A DNA stretch of 64,000 nucleotides from Saccharicrinis fermentans DSM 9555 = JCM 21142 (GCF_000517085.1 NZ_KI912107.1:3283980-3347979); one strand, 5' to 3'. Shown: positions 17,117 through 27,109, counted from the stretch's first letter. A program made the numbers and translations. Notes: a model not told the origin generated them from the letters alone.

Positions 17117-17644
17117 TTAAAAGATTTTAATGGTTTCAGTACTACCTTCCGGAAAGCGATTTTTCTCCATTGTGGCGCTCCTGTTTTCGATGTGCATAAT
17201 GGCATCTACTAGGTGTTCGTATTTCGTCCCACCTTTCGATGTGCCATCACGGTTTGCTTGATTAATAATCACAAATGAGGTTCGTGGAAATTGCTTTTTC
17301 AACTCGACCAATTCCTCGTGCGAGACTTCTGTTGTTTGGGTACTGTCGATAAAAACCACATCGTAATCCTTGAATAGTTTAGGATTATAGTCTTCGATAA
17401 TTCCAATTGGACTATTGATGCCAAGACGTACAACTTTCTCTTGCATCGTTCCTTTTGCACCCTCTTCATTGGCTACATAGAGGACTTTAAAACCATGCTG
17501 CTTTACTAATTCATCGGCAAACATTAAAGCAACCGTACTTTTGCCATGAAAGCGTGAGCCGTAAATCATTATGTAAAATGGGAAATATAGCTTACCTAAG
17601 AGCTTGCCAAATTTGCCTTTTATAGTGATGGTCTTAAAATTCAT
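17117..17644 (-). CDS. RecA-fold P-loop ATPase of the virus-like element
   Basis: 175 aa from the ATG at 17644. Walker A GSRFHGKST near residue 29, KVLYVANEEG as in RadA/DnaB-type proteins, and Walker B DVVFIDSTQ near 95. It could be a packaging or helicase-loading ATPase. The reading frame stays open for a further 123 bp upstream of the ATG and would encode NATTKITPNGSG onwards, ending VLANDLAK. That stretch looks like real protein but has no canonical start codon before the stop of the gene at 17767. So either the start is here, or an unusual or mutated start lies near 17766. Confidence 0.75.
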   Translation of the reverse strand: MNFKTITIKGKFGKLLGKLYFPFYIMIYGSRFHGKSTVALMFADELVKQHGFKVLYVANEEGAKGTMQEKVVRLGINSPIGIIEDYNPKLFKDYDVVFIDSTQTTEVSHEELVELKKQFPRTSFVIINQANRDGTSKGGTKYEHLVDAIMHIENRSATMEKNRFPEGSTETIKIF

Positions 17645-17766
17645 CTTGGCAAGGTCATTTGCTAAAACAACCTGATCGGATGCAATGGCTGTGGTTCTTG
17701 CAGTACTTCGGGTTATTGCCCTGTTTTTTAAGCCACTACCGTTGGGCGTAATTTTGGTAGTGGCAT

Positions 17767-18684
17767 TTACTTTCCCAATCCGGCAATACCTTGTAAACCT
17801 TTAAGCTGAACATTGGTAACAAGCAATTTGTCACTCTCCAGATAATCATGTAAGTGTTTCTGAACGTTCTTAACCTGTTCAAACTCCTTTTCGGACTTCT
17901 TAACCTTACCATTTTTTAATGAGTTGGTAACAGAAGTTAATAGTCGTTGTGCTTTTGCTTTTGTGATATTACCATATAGATTGATAAAACGTTTTATCAA
18001 TGCAACTGCAGGAGTTACACCATAATCATCAACTATGTTCTTGAGTTTATTGTAAAGTGAATCAGGAACTTCAAACTTACATGTGCCATTCATGGACTTG
18101 TAGGTCTTAATAAGGTCATTTCCGATGCTTTTAATCTCAGCTGCATACTTGCTTGATTTGCGAATGGTCTTTTCTGTAGCAGCCTTTTGAATAACCTTAT
18201 ACAATAGCGATACTTGACGTTCGCTAACCCTTTTGTTGTGGAAGTTCAGATAACGCCTGATTATCTTTATCTCCAATGGCATTAGGTCAACCTCGATAGG
18301 CTTTCGTTGTGCCTGTTTAGATGTTCTGTTCATGGAGCTTTTGGGTGCGACTGTTTTTCTTTTGGTTGTTTTGGGTTTTGATGTAGGTTTCTTCTTTTTA
18401 CTTTCACGATATTCCTTTAACACTTCTTTGTACTGACCTGATTCTTTATCTAGGATATTTAAAGGATGCCTATCTTCAAGTTCAGGGAAGCGTTTTGTGT
18501 TCTGTTTCAAATATGGCTCAACTATCTTGAAATGATTATCAAGCATTTCTTTAATGTCCTTGTCTTCATTGTAGAAATCAGCAAATGAATCAAACTCTTT
18601 ATGTGCTTCACGAGCTGCTTCTGGTAGTTTTTTGAAATCTATATTTCTAGTAGCTTCTTTGTAATTTTTAACTGTAAGTTTCAT
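17767..18684 (-). CDS. Uncharacterised basic protein of the virus-like element
   Basis: 305 aa, Lys-rich, with a central disordered basic stretch (KKKKPTSKPKTTKRKTVAPK, about 96-115) between two helical regions. The C-terminal half (about 130-300) is helical and ends LQGIAGLGK. No known domain is recognised. It lies between the SNO helicase and the ATPase on the same strand. The SNO protein ends in a similar KLVKLRAKAILIKQKQLR motif also found at the end of the methyltransferase, but this protein lacks it. A nucleic-acid-binding or core-protein role is possible. Confidence 0.65.
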   Translation of the reverse strand: MKLTVKNYKEATRNIDFKKLPEAAREAHKEFDSFADFYNEDKDIKEMLDNHFKIVEPYLKQNTKRFPELEDRHPLNILDKESGQYKEVLKEYRESKKKKPTSKPKTTKRKTVAPKSSMNRTSKQAQRKPIEVDLMPLEIKIIRRYLNFHNKRVSERQVSLLYKVIQKAATEKTIRKSSKYAAEIKSIGNDLIKTYKSMNGTCKFEVPDSLYNKLKNIVDDYGVTPAVALIKRFINLYGNITKAKAQRLLTSVTNSLKNGKVKKSEKEFEQVKNVQKHLHDYLESDKLLVTNVQLKGLQGIAGLGK

Positions 18685-18715
18685 CGTATAAATATTTTAT
18701 AGTTTCTGAATTGGT

Positions 18716-21700
18716 TTAAAGCCCGGCTACTGCTCGAAGCTGTTTCTGCTTAATTAGGATTGCTTTTGCACGGAGTTTTACAAGCTTTAATTGCTTTCCG
18801 CTATCAAGCTTTATCTTTTTGCCTTTCGGTGCTGCTTGTTTCTGCTTGGCTAGTCGTTTTGGGAACTCCTTTTTATCTTGCTCAAACATCTGCATTGCCT
18901 CATTGGTAAGGCTGTCTGTGGTGGTGTCCCGTTTTGTTCCTTTATCCAAATACTCATCGTAATAATGACGTGGTATTTTAACCGATAAACTGAATCGCTC
19001 TCCAAGTAGGTTAATCAGCTTGGGCATTTTACTTTCTTCTACCGAAGCTCTCATATTACCCGATACCATCTCAAAACCGTCACGATTATTGACCAAAAGC
19101 TTTAACACTTCTTTATCCGTGTATATTGGAATATGGCTTTTAGTTTTAGGCATGATGACCTTGAAAGTATCATCATAATGCCTAGCTATTGTGATTCTGT
19201 TTTCGGTGGCAATAGTTGAGCCATTGCGTAGGCTCATAATATGTTTTTGAAGTTTGGCTATTGGAGCTACAACGTAATTATCTGCCTTATTATCGTTGTT
19301 GTCAGGCGACCAGGCTTCTGACATTAAAATTCCTTTCTGAACACCTCTACCTTTGGTTGTAAAGCTTACCAACTTGCCTGAAAAATCGGCAGCTCCTTGT
19401 AAGATATTTCCTGTTACGATGTAGCGGTTTTGCCTATCTGCTGTAAAGGCTTTAATCGCTTCATCCCATCGGTCAATTAATATTTCTTTCTGATTTGATG
19501 TGAGCTGTATACTACGGCTCATAATCCGCTCAATTTCCTTGGCTGTATCGCCCGATGCAGCCAACACGATGTATTTACGACTGTCTGAAATGGCAAAGCG
19601 TAACTTTACCGAAGATGGCGCATAAGGATTCTTGCGTTTTGTGTTAATATCAAAGCCTAAAAAGATACAATAGGAATTATCGCTACTATCGGTTTCAAAG
19701 CTTACCGCAGGATAGAAATAGCCATGCCCAACCTTGAAGTATTTGAAGAAGTTATTTAAGTAGCGTTGACGGTTTTCGCTTTGTGTTTTTATTCGAGTGG
19801 TATCAAGCCCTTTGGCTTTAATGATTTCATCTTCACGCTCAACGATATATTGCATTCGCTGTTGCTTCTCAAACACAGGGATTTTCTGATACCCTTTTTC
19901 TTCAGGAATACCATCCAACAAGTCTTTATACTTCTCTTCTAAGTCCTTTATATCGGAACTCAGCTTATTTTGCACATACTTCTCATGTGCGAAAACTATA
20001 TCTTCAGAAATGCCATCTGGCTGTTTATTACCGAGAGCCTTTTGTATCAATTTCTCAACATCAGCTTTGACATAAGGCTTTTTGAGTACATTACATTCAC
20101 ATTTTTCTAATAGTGTATCGTTACCAAAAACCGAGCGTCCACCTTTCCCGGCAATGACCACATTCTTATCAATGGATTCCGCTTTTAGATTTAAAATCTC
20201 CACTTCTAAGTCATATTCATCGGCTTGTTTGAGGTATTCGATATAATCGTTATAACGCTCAATAATCTCGCTATAAAATTTCTCTTGTTCCTTTACAGAA
20301 AGAACGGCTACACGACCCGTTACTTTTGAAGCATCGCCCTCTGTTGGCGTTCCATCACTATCCTTACCATCAAACTTTAATGGGTTGTCCAAAGCTTTGT
20401 TTAGCTCTTCGTTTTCCAACATGTATTGACGTACCACTTTGTCTCCGTACTTATTTAAAAAGTCGTCCGATTCCAATTGTGATTTACTGTTCTTTTGGTT
20501 GGAGGTAGTATTCGCATCCAATGATTTCAGCTTCTTTTTAAGCATCATCATAAAACGCTTTTGTGCAGGAATAGCAGAAATAATGTAATCGTAAATCGGT
20601 TTCATTATTTGCCCTGTACGATTGATTCTACCACGCTTTTGAATCTCGGTGTTGATGTTCAATTCCGGTTGGAGTATCACCATCACACGCTGCTTCACTT
20701 TATCAGCTGATACTTTATCGGTAACAATGGCATGTGCTGAAGCTCCTGTCGAACCACTTTGATTGATAAGCAAACAATCCAATTCATTCTCATTAAACTG
20801 ACGAAATAAATCCGCTGTATTTTCTTTTTTACGCCTCATTACCAATGCCGTTGTATTCTTAGCTTTGGTAGAGTTGTATTGTACACAAAGCTTACGCCCC
20901 GTAACTTCGCCAACTGAATAGCCGGCTTCTTTTATTTTTTGGATGATTAGGTCCAGTGGGCTAATGGTAATTCCTGTTGAAGCTTGTTCAATTCGTCTGA
21001 TAATATCATGGTAAGCCAATTGAGCATCTTCGGACAAATCTGATATGTTAAAGGTTTTCCCTTGACCTTCGCCATCAATATCTTTCTCTGTATAGCGGAG
21101 AACTGAATCCAATCCTTTCTCCAATACGATAGAAAAATCTCCGTTTATCACATCATCGGGTTTTGCCATGCCTTCTAAAAAACTTCCCATTGTGGAGGCA
21201 AAAGCAATGATCGGCTTTTTGCCTTGCTTCAATCTCTGTATGGCATGTTCGGCAACATCGGAGGCATTGATACTAAACAGCAATTGGTTAATGACATTAA
21301 AGACCTTTGAGAAATACGGTACATTATCAACCCCTGCTTTGCTTGTTCCTTTTCTGGTTTCAACTTCCTTTCCCTCGGCTGCTGCAATGCCATCTAGCTC
21401 CTTTACTTGCTTGTTGATATACTTCTCCTGGAAGCCTATAATATCACGAATGATAGCCGTAACCTTGTCTGCAATATCAGCCTGTTCTTTGGCTTTTTCT
21501 TTTAGTTCAATGTAGTTTACTTCAACACCCTCGAAAGAGCGTTCACGCCTTATCATTTGTCCCTCACTCACCAATTGTGCAGCGAGTACTTCTTGCAAGG
21601 CTACACCGCCTTTCATAATCGCCTCTACCAAATCTTCTTTGCTCATATTGGCATCACTCATAGATGTTTTTTGAGCATAAATTGGCATGTTATCTGGACG

Positions 21701-22633
21701 CTTAGCAAATGTGGCGGATAGGAAACAAACACCTTTGGTTTGGCGCAATACATCTTGCATAAATTCGCCTGTATTAGAACTTCCTGAAGCATTGTGAGCT
21801 TCGTCCATGATAATGACATTACCATTGGCTACAGAACTTAGAAACTGCTGTTTGGCTGGTTTTTTCGGTTGGTTGAATTGTGAATAGGTAGCACAAATAA
21901 AATTGTAATTATTGGGTGCTTTCTTACTCTTAATAATCCGCTCCTGAGTAGGCTTTTCGGGAGCTGTATAAATCACTTCTCCGCTTTTATCCTTGATATT
22001 GGTTTTACTCTCTTTGGTATTCACTATAAACGGAACCAGGGCAGAACTTCCTATGTCTGATAAATCGCGATACAAGTCCGTAAACAGATTGGGCTTTTCA
22101 GATAAGAACACAGGCTGCAAACCACTTTTCACACCGTAGCGAATTAAAGCTGCTGCCGTTCTCCCTTTACCAATGCCTGTTTGGTCGCCAACGATGATTC
22201 CTTGCTTACGTTTTTCAATATTGTAGATAGCTAATGATACAGCATCAATCTGTTCACACGAAAGAGACTTTACCAAGTCATCATTTTCGTAATCGAGTTT
22301 CTCGGCAACGAAATCAAACAGAGGCATCCCAATGCTTTTCTTGATTTTACGGATGGCAATGTGCATTTCATGCCCCATCGAATCGGGTACTGTAGTATCT
22401 AGTATAAAACCTTTCTCGGCTGTTGGAATATAAGCCATACCCAAGCCTTGAACACCAAGCATACCTTGTAGGTATTCATGCTCATTCTGAGCCAGCTTTT
22501 TGGTGCGCACAAAGCTTTTGTTGTTGGTGGTTTTAAAACCTAGCTCAATAAGCCTTGTAGATATATGTTGTGGTGGAACACTACCAAACTTGACGGTAAT
22601 GCTATTTTTAGTGAATGCTATTGCCTGTTTCAT
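18716..22633 (-). CDS. Strawberry-notch (SNO)-type helicase/ATPase
   Basis: 1305 aa. The superfamily 2 core has Walker A GDQTGIGKGRT near residue 150, MDEAHN near 276, SATFAKRP near 305, and helicase motif VI INRTGQI near 671, followed by a long C-terminal region. Strawberry-notch-like SF2 proteins are found in large phages and mobile elements, next to DNA methyltransferases. The gene overlaps the methyltransferase by 4 bp and was likely translated with it. Both proteins end with a near-identical peptide (KLVKLRAKAI.IKQKQL in this one, KLLKLHAKAISIKQKQL in the other), an odd shared tail. Substrate unknown; remodelling or replication of element DNA is inferred. Confidence 0.85.
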   Translation of the reverse strand: MKQAIAFTKNSITVKFGSVPPQHISTRLIELGFKTTNNKSFVRTKKLAQNEHEYLQGMLGVQGLGMAYIPTAEKGFILDTTVPDSMGHEMHIAIRKIKKSIGMPLFDFVAEKLDYENDDLVKSLSCEQIDAVSLAIYNIEKRKQGIIVGDQTGIGKGRTAAALIRYGVKSGLQPVFLSEKPNLFTDLYRDLSDIGSSALVPFIVNTKESKTNIKDKSGEVIYTAPEKPTQERIIKSKKAPNNYNFICATYSQFNQPKKPAKQQFLSSVANGNVIIMDEAHNASGSSNTGEFMQDVLRQTKGVCFLSATFAKRPDNMPIYAQKTSMSDANMSKEDLVEAIMKGGVALQEVLAAQLVSEGQMIRRERSFEGVEVNYIELKEKAKEQADIADKVTAIIRDIIGFQEKYINKQVKELDGIAAAEGKEVETRKGTSKAGVDNVPYFSKVFNVINQLLFSINASDVAEHAIQRLKQGKKPIIAFASTMGSFLEGMAKPDDVINGDFSIVLEKGLDSVLRYTEKDIDGEGQGKTFNISDLSEDAQLAYHDIIRRIEQASTGITISPLDLIIQKIKEAGYSVGEVTGRKLCVQYNSTKAKNTTALVMRRKKENTADLFRQFNENELDCLLINQSGSTGASAHAIVTDKVSADKVKQRVMVILQPELNINTEIQKRGRINRTGQIMKPIYDYIISAIPAQKRFMMMLKKKLKSLDANTTSNQKNSKSQLESDDFLNKYGDKVVRQYMLENEELNKALDNPLKFDGKDSDGTPTEGDASKVTGRVAVLSVKEQEKFYSEIIERYNDYIEYLKQADEYDLEVEILNLKAESIDKNVVIAGKGGRSVFGNDTLLEKCECNVLKKPYVKADVEKLIQKALGNKQPDGISEDIVFAHEKYVQNKLSSDIKDLEEKYKDLLDGIPEEKGYQKIPVFEKQQRMQYIVEREDEIIKAKGLDTTRIKTQSENRQRYLNNFFKYFKVGHGYFYPAVSFETDSSDNSYCIFLGFDINTKRKNPYAPSSVKLRFAISDSRKYIVLAASGDTAKEIERIMSRSIQLTSNQKEILIDRWDEAIKAFTADRQNRYIVTGNILQGAADFSGKLVSFTTKGRGVQKGILMSEAWSPDNNDNKADNYVVAPIAKLQKHIMSLRNGSTIATENRITIARHYDDTFKVIMPKTKSHIPIYTDKEVLKLLVNNRDGFEMVSGNMRASVEESKMPKLINLLGERFSLSVKIPRHYYDEYLDKGTKRDTTTDSLTNEAMQMFEQDKKEFPKRLAKQKQAAPKGKKIKLDSGKQLKLVKLRAKAILIKQKQLRAVAGL

Positions 22634-23655
22634 ATAGAGAGTTGTTTTTGTTTTATGGAGATTGCTTTAGCGTGTAGCTTTAATAATTTCAGCTTGTCGG
22701 TATCGTTGCTAATAAGCTGAGGTTCTAGCCATACTCTATCCCAAAGCTCTTCATGGTTATTGACAATGGTGCTATGCAATTTATTTTTAAGTGGAGCTGC
22801 GCCTGATGGTGTTTCTTTAGCTCCATCAATCAGAATCAATCGTGTATTGATTGAAGTTCCTTGTCTGGAGTAAAGCTTCTTGCCGTTAATTAGGATGATG
22901 TCTTCTACATTGTAAAAATGATAGAGGTAATTCAGGAAAATGCGATTGTTCCCCGCAGTTACTCTGCCTTGTTCATCCCAGGTGGTATGACCACCTATGA
23001 TAATGGCTGCTTTGCCCTTGTCTTTCATGCAGCGTAAGGCATTCAGAGCCATAGCATGTTCTAATCGTTTGATTTTGAATTTCCCAAATAGAATGGGTTC
23101 AGAAAGTGAACCGAAAGGTGGATTGGTAACTATTCCATCAAAATTTTCGTCATATACTTTGGGAGGTTGCAAGGCATCCCAACTACTAATATTTGCAAAT
23201 GGCTGCTGCTTGAGGTTTTCAAGTCTTACATCATCCAATTCATTTACAAATGTCTTTCTGTATGGAAGTGCAATGGTCAATAAACCATTGCCTGCTGATG
23301 GTTCGAGGTAAATGGATTCATTGCTCGAATTAAGAATATAACTCGAAGCCAAAAACGAAATAGGTGCAGGAGTGGAATATTGCTGCATGAGAACGCTCAT
23401 GCTCGTTCTCATGGACAGGTTAACCTGTGATTGGTAAAGGGCTACAATATCAAGGTACTTTTCGTAAGTGCTTAACGAACTATCGTGTGCTACCTCTCTT
23501 GCGTTAAGGATTATTGCCAGTTCGGTAAACTCTTTAACAAGGTTCTTATTGGTAATACCGAAGCTTTTAGCAATACTTTCTATTGTGGTTTTAGAGTGCT
23601 TGCGAGCGCCCAGTAAATCCTCACGAACTCTTGATATGTAGCCCTTTTTATCCAT
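22630..23655 (-). CDS. Adenine-N6 DNA methyltransferase-like protein
   Basis: 341 aa. Class I methyltransferase fold: SAM-binding motif EPSAGNGLLTIAL near residue 118 and catalytic TNPPFGS near 180, the NPPF motif of N6-adenine methyltransferases. A helical N-terminus (1-90) precedes it. The gene starts 8 bp after the fibre gene ends and overlaps the SNO helicase start. The C-terminus carries the same KLLKLHAKAISIKQKQL tail as the helicase. It probably protects element DNA from restriction or marks it for the helicase; specificity is unknown. Confidence 0.85.
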   Translation of the reverse strand: MDKKGYISRVREDLLGARKHSKTTIESIAKSFGITNKNLVKEFTELAIILNAREVAHDSSLSTYEKYLDIVALYQSQVNLSMRTSMSVLMQQYSTPAPISFLASSYILNSSNESIYLEPSAGNGLLTIALPYRKTFVNELDDVRLENLKQQPFANISSWDALQPPKVYDENFDGIVTNPPFGSLSEPILFGKFKIKRLEHAMALNALRCMKDKGKAAIIIGGHTTWDEQGRVTAGNNRIFLNYLYHFYNVEDIILINGKKLYSRQGTSINTRLILIDGAKETPSGAAPLKNKLHSTIVNNHEELWDRVWLEPQLISNDTDKLKLLKLHAKAISIKQKQLSI

Positions 23656-23663
23656 TTAGAGAT

Positions 23664-26453
23664 TTAATCAAGTGTGATTGTCTTATCTGTTTCGTCTTTG
23701 AATGTCAGTTTCAAGTTATTCCCTGCTACATCAACCGAAAGACTGTCCACATCTGCATCTACAAAGTTTTTCATGAAGTTGATTTGGAAGTTTAGAAGCT
23801 CAGCCAATTTTGCTTCCCAGTCTTCTCCAGAAAAGATTCCTGAATCAGCATATATCTGTAGGAACTTTTTTAAGAAATCAGGAATGTTCTGTAAGTTGGT
23901 ATCCCAATCAGCTCCATTAGAAGCGTTTTCCTCAATACCTGAAAGCTTGTCTTCATCGGCTTGTGGATAACTACGTTTCTCCGTATTGGCTTCAATAGCC
24001 GTTGCCTGTTCCTCTGATATGGTAGTAGGTTTGTTACTCACATTAGCCTCCCAATCTGCCCCGGCAGTAGCATTCTCTTCAATACCTGATAACTTATTCT
24101 CGTCCGTTTCGGGATAAGAACGCTTTTCAGTATTCGCCTCAATTGCTGTGGCTTGGTCTTCTGAGATAGTCGTTGGTTTATTCGCAATATTGGATTCCCA
24201 GTCTGCTCCATTAGTAGCGTTTTCTTCAATGCCAGAAAGCTTATCTTCATCAGATTGTGAGTAGCTACGTTTTTCTGTATTGGCTTCGATAGCCGTTGCC
24301 TGTCCCTCTGATATGGTAGTTGGTTTGTTACTCACATTAGCCTCCCAATCTGCCCCGGAAGTTGCATTCTCTTCAATACCAGATAACTTATTTTCATCCG
24401 TTTCAGGATAAGAACGCTTTTCAGTATTAGCCTCAATCGCTGTAGCTTGGTCTTCCGATATAGTTATTGGTTTATTGGCAATATTCGATTCCCAGTCTGC
24501 GCCATTTGTAGCGTTTTCCTCTATACCAGAAAGCTTGTCTTCATCAGATTGTGGATAGCTACGTTTCTCTGTATTGGCTTCGATAGCCGTTGCCTGTTCC
24601 TCTGATATGGTAGTAGGTTTGTTACTCACATTAGCCTCCCAGTCTGCCCCGGCAGTAGCATTCTCTTCAACACCTGCCAGTTTGTTTTCGTCCGTTTCAG
24701 GGTAAGAACGCTTTTCAGTATTTGCCTCAATCGCTGTAGCCTGGTCTTCTGAAATGGTAGTTGGTTTATTGGCAATATTGGATTCCCAGTCTGCGCCATT
24801 CGTGGCGTTTTCCTCTATGCTAGAAAGCTTGTCTTCATCGGCTTGTGGATAACTACGTTTCTCAGTATTGGTTTCAATAGCTGTTGCCTGTTCCTCTGAT
24901 ATGGTAGTCGGCTTATTGCTTATATTTTCATTCCAATCAGCCCCGGCAGTAGCATTCTCTTCAATACCTGATAACTTATTTTCATCCGCTTCAGGATAAG
25001 AACGCTTTTCAGTATTAGCCTCAATAGCTGTGGCTTGGTCTTCCGATATAGTCGTTGGTTTATTGGCAATATTCGATTCCCAATCTGCGCCATTTGTAGC
25101 GTTTTCCTCTATACCAGAAAGCTTGTCTTCATCAGTTTGTGGATAGCTACGTTTCTCACTATTGGCTTCGATAGCTGTTGCCTGTTCCTCTGATATGGTA
25201 GTGGGTTTGTTACTCACGTTTTCATTCCAGTCTGCACCCTTAGTTGCATCAGATGGAGCATGGTCAGCCTGGCTGTGTTCATAAGCTGTTTTACCGTGGT
25301 CACCTCGATGGGCAGTTGTTTCTGTTTCGCCCAACTCAAGCGCATTACCTACAAAAATGTATTCCGAACCACTCCAACGATAGGTTTTATTCCTTTCCTT
25401 ATCGAGATATATTTTGCCTGTTTCTCCACTTTCAGGGAAGCCGGCAAGAGTTGCATATTCTAATACGTCATCCACATATGATGGTAACTGTACCGATGGT
25501 ATTTGACCATCAACCAAATCTGCCTTATAAGCTAAATCAGGTTTGTCAGCAAGGTCGTTGTAACTGATACCAGTAACAGAACCGCTGATACTATCCGCAA
25601 AAGTGGTGCGTATTTCAATACCGCCATGCTCGTTTGACGTAGGGCTTGTCTGTAAAGAATCTTCGCCCGATGGCTTGATGTTGTTTGCATTACCAATAAT
25701 GATAATACCACCTTTTAAAAGCCCTGCTGCTGTTCGTGGTGCATAAGCTGAATCCGATAGTGTTGGATTAACTAGATTTGCTGTAGTTCCTGATTCAATT
25801 ACATCAAAAATACTACCCACATTATTGGCTTCCATTTTGAATGATGGCTTGACAACCACAATTCTATTCAGTCCCAAATCTTTGAAAACAATATCGCCTG
25901 CAGCAACATCTTGTTTGGCTTCAAAACCACAATCACTAAGCGTAGTCGAACTATTAAAAAGCTCCAATGCCCCTTTAGATGCAGGATACTGAAAATTGAT
26001 TTTTTCAAAGTTTACATTGCTGTTATTAATCAGGAAAGCGTTGTCTATATTGAAAAGCACATTGCTACCTGTTGCCAAAGGTTTCAGGTTGATGGTGTAG
26101 GAAAAATCACGAAAGGCAATCCTGGAACCTGTATCATCCATATACGGACTATCTTCAAACAACAAATTGATACTTGTTGCGTCATCATCGTTATACTTTA
26201 ATGCCTTGGGCAATGAATTGATTAAGTCCACGATTTGTGAAAAAGGTGTATCTTTTTTAATGATAAAACCTTTCTGCTCAGGCTCAAAATCAAATCCTGA
26301 TACCGACTGTGATTCACTTAAATCAAAAATGCCCTGGAACACTTTATACTCATCAAAAGGCATTCCTAAATAGGCGTAATTGCCATTGGTTGCCCATTCT
26401 CCGTTTCTAAGTGTTGGAGGTACGCCTCCTTTGAATTTCTTTATAGTACCCAT
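23664..26453 (-). CDS. Repeat-rich phage-type fibre or spike protein
   Basis: 929 aa. The N-terminus (1-330) is rich in beta-prone sequence with parallel-beta-helix-like texture. Around 340-400, GKIYLDKERNKTYRWSGSEY and TAHRGDHGKTAYEHSQ are motifs common in phage tail and head fibres. Residues about 400-850 hold nine 49-aa repeats that alternate between two types (GADWEANVSNKPTTIS and GADWESNIANKPTTIS), giving a 98-aa super-period. The C-terminus (850-929) is a small distinct domain ending DETDKTITLD. It lies 19 bp downstream of the membrane-anchored peptidoglycan hydrolase gene. Host binding is the likely role. Confidence 0.85.
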   Translation of the reverse strand: MGTIKKFKGGVPPTLRNGEWATNGNYAYLGMPFDEYKVFQGIFDLSESQSVSGFDFEPEQKGFIIKKDTPFSQIVDLINSLPKALKYNDDDATSINLLFEDSPYMDDTGSRIAFRDFSYTINLKPLATGSNVLFNIDNAFLINNSNVNFEKINFQYPASKGALELFNSSTTLSDCGFEAKQDVAAGDIVFKDLGLNRIVVVKPSFKMEANNVGSIFDVIESGTTANLVNPTLSDSAYAPRTAAGLLKGGIIIIGNANNIKPSGEDSLQTSPTSNEHGGIEIRTTFADSISGSVTGISYNDLADKPDLAYKADLVDGQIPSVQLPSYVDDVLEYATLAGFPESGETGKIYLDKERNKTYRWSGSEYIFVGNALELGETETTAHRGDHGKTAYEHSQADHAPSDATKGADWNENVSNKPTTISEEQATAIEANSEKRSYPQTDEDKLSGIEENATNGADWESNIANKPTTISEDQATAIEANTEKRSYPEADENKLSGIEENATAGADWNENISNKPTTISEEQATAIETNTEKRSYPQADEDKLSSIEENATNGADWESNIANKPTTISEDQATAIEANTEKRSYPETDENKLAGVEENATAGADWEANVSNKPTTISEEQATAIEANTEKRSYPQSDEDKLSGIEENATNGADWESNIANKPITISEDQATAIEANTEKRSYPETDENKLSGIEENATSGADWEANVSNKPTTISEGQATAIEANTEKRSYSQSDEDKLSGIEENATNGADWESNIANKPTTISEDQATAIEANTEKRSYPETDENKLSGIEENATAGADWEANVSNKPTTISEEQATAIEANTEKRSYPQADEDKLSGIEENASNGADWDTNLQNIPDFLKKFLQIYADSGIFSGEDWEAKLAELLNFQINFMKNFVDADVDSLSVDVAGNNLKLTFKDETDKTITLD
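23905..25250. repeat. 147-bp coding repeats within the fibre gene
   Basis: Nine tandem units of 147 bp (49 codons), with odd and even units more alike to each other than to their neighbours, forming a 294-bp higher-order repeat. The nucleotide identity is high, which allows copy-number change by recombination. The repeats are coding and in frame throughout. Confidence 0.85.
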
Positions 26454-26472
26454 TTTAATATCTTATAAGTTT

Positions 26473-27096
26473 TTAAATCATTGAATAGGCTTGCTCAAAG
26501 AGTTGCGGAGTGATAAAGCTCTTGCCATTTTCCACTTTTGTCATTGAGAGAACCAAAAGGCGAAGCGTGTTTTTTGTTGGTCGTAGCTTGGTTTGTGGCT
26601 GCACCTTTAAATCTTTACAGACTGTATTGATGTATGCCTTTGTGTTATTTTCAAAGCTTGGAGCATAACGCTTTACAATCTTCTCAACCGTAGTAAATCC
26701 TTTGCCCATATAGTTCTGCAAAAGCTTTATCATAGCCCTAACACCATATTCAGGAGCCATAAACATCTCAAATCGTCTGTCTTTGTTCTGGTCCTTGGAT
26801 AGCTTACCATGCCACTTACTATTGCTTTGAATGATATTGCCCGGATTGTTATTACGAATCCCTCTGGGCATTGATGCGAGGTAAGTGCTGCTACCATTCC
26901 AATTCTTAAAATTAGGAGGCAGCGCATTGTTATTTGTAGTTAGAATATTTGCAGGACTTTTGTCAGAACCACCTTGGGGCAATAGCCCACGTTTGCGTTT
27001 GTTTCTTCTGCGAATCAAAACAATTGTGGTCACTATCGCCCCGGTGGTTAACACCCCTCCCGAAATAAATAATATCTTCTTTTTCTTTGCATCCAT
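26473..27096 (-). CDS. Membrane-anchored virion-type peptidoglycan hydrolase
   Basis: 207 aa. An N-terminal membrane helix (about 8-28, ILFISGGVLTTGAIVTTIVL) is followed by RRRNKRKRG. A lysozyme-like domain begins RGIRNNNPGNI near residue 78 and continues EYGVRAMIKLLQNYM and RYAPSFENNTKAYI. The RGIRNNNPGNI module occurs in phage structural and lytic proteins. A transmembrane anchor plus a transglycosylase-like domain recalls P7 of membrane-containing phage PRD1; that comparison rests on architecture, not alignment. Confidence 0.75.
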   Translation of the reverse strand: MDAKKKKILFISGGVLTTGAIVTTIVLIRRRNKRKRGLLPQGGSDKSPANILTTNNNALPPNFKNWNGSSTYLASMPRGIRNNNPGNIIQSNSKWHGKLSKDQNKDRRFEMFMAPEYGVRAMIKLLQNYMGKGFTTVEKIVKRYAPSFENNTKAYINTVCKDLKVQPQTKLRPTKNTLRLLVLSMTKVENGKSFITPQLFEQAYSMI

Positions 27097-27109
27097 AGTT
27101 TACTGTGTT

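Noticed and set aside
23905-25250. Regular repeats as a CRISPR array
   Set aside because: The units are 147 bp, contiguous without unique spacers, and encode in-frame 49-aa protein repeats.
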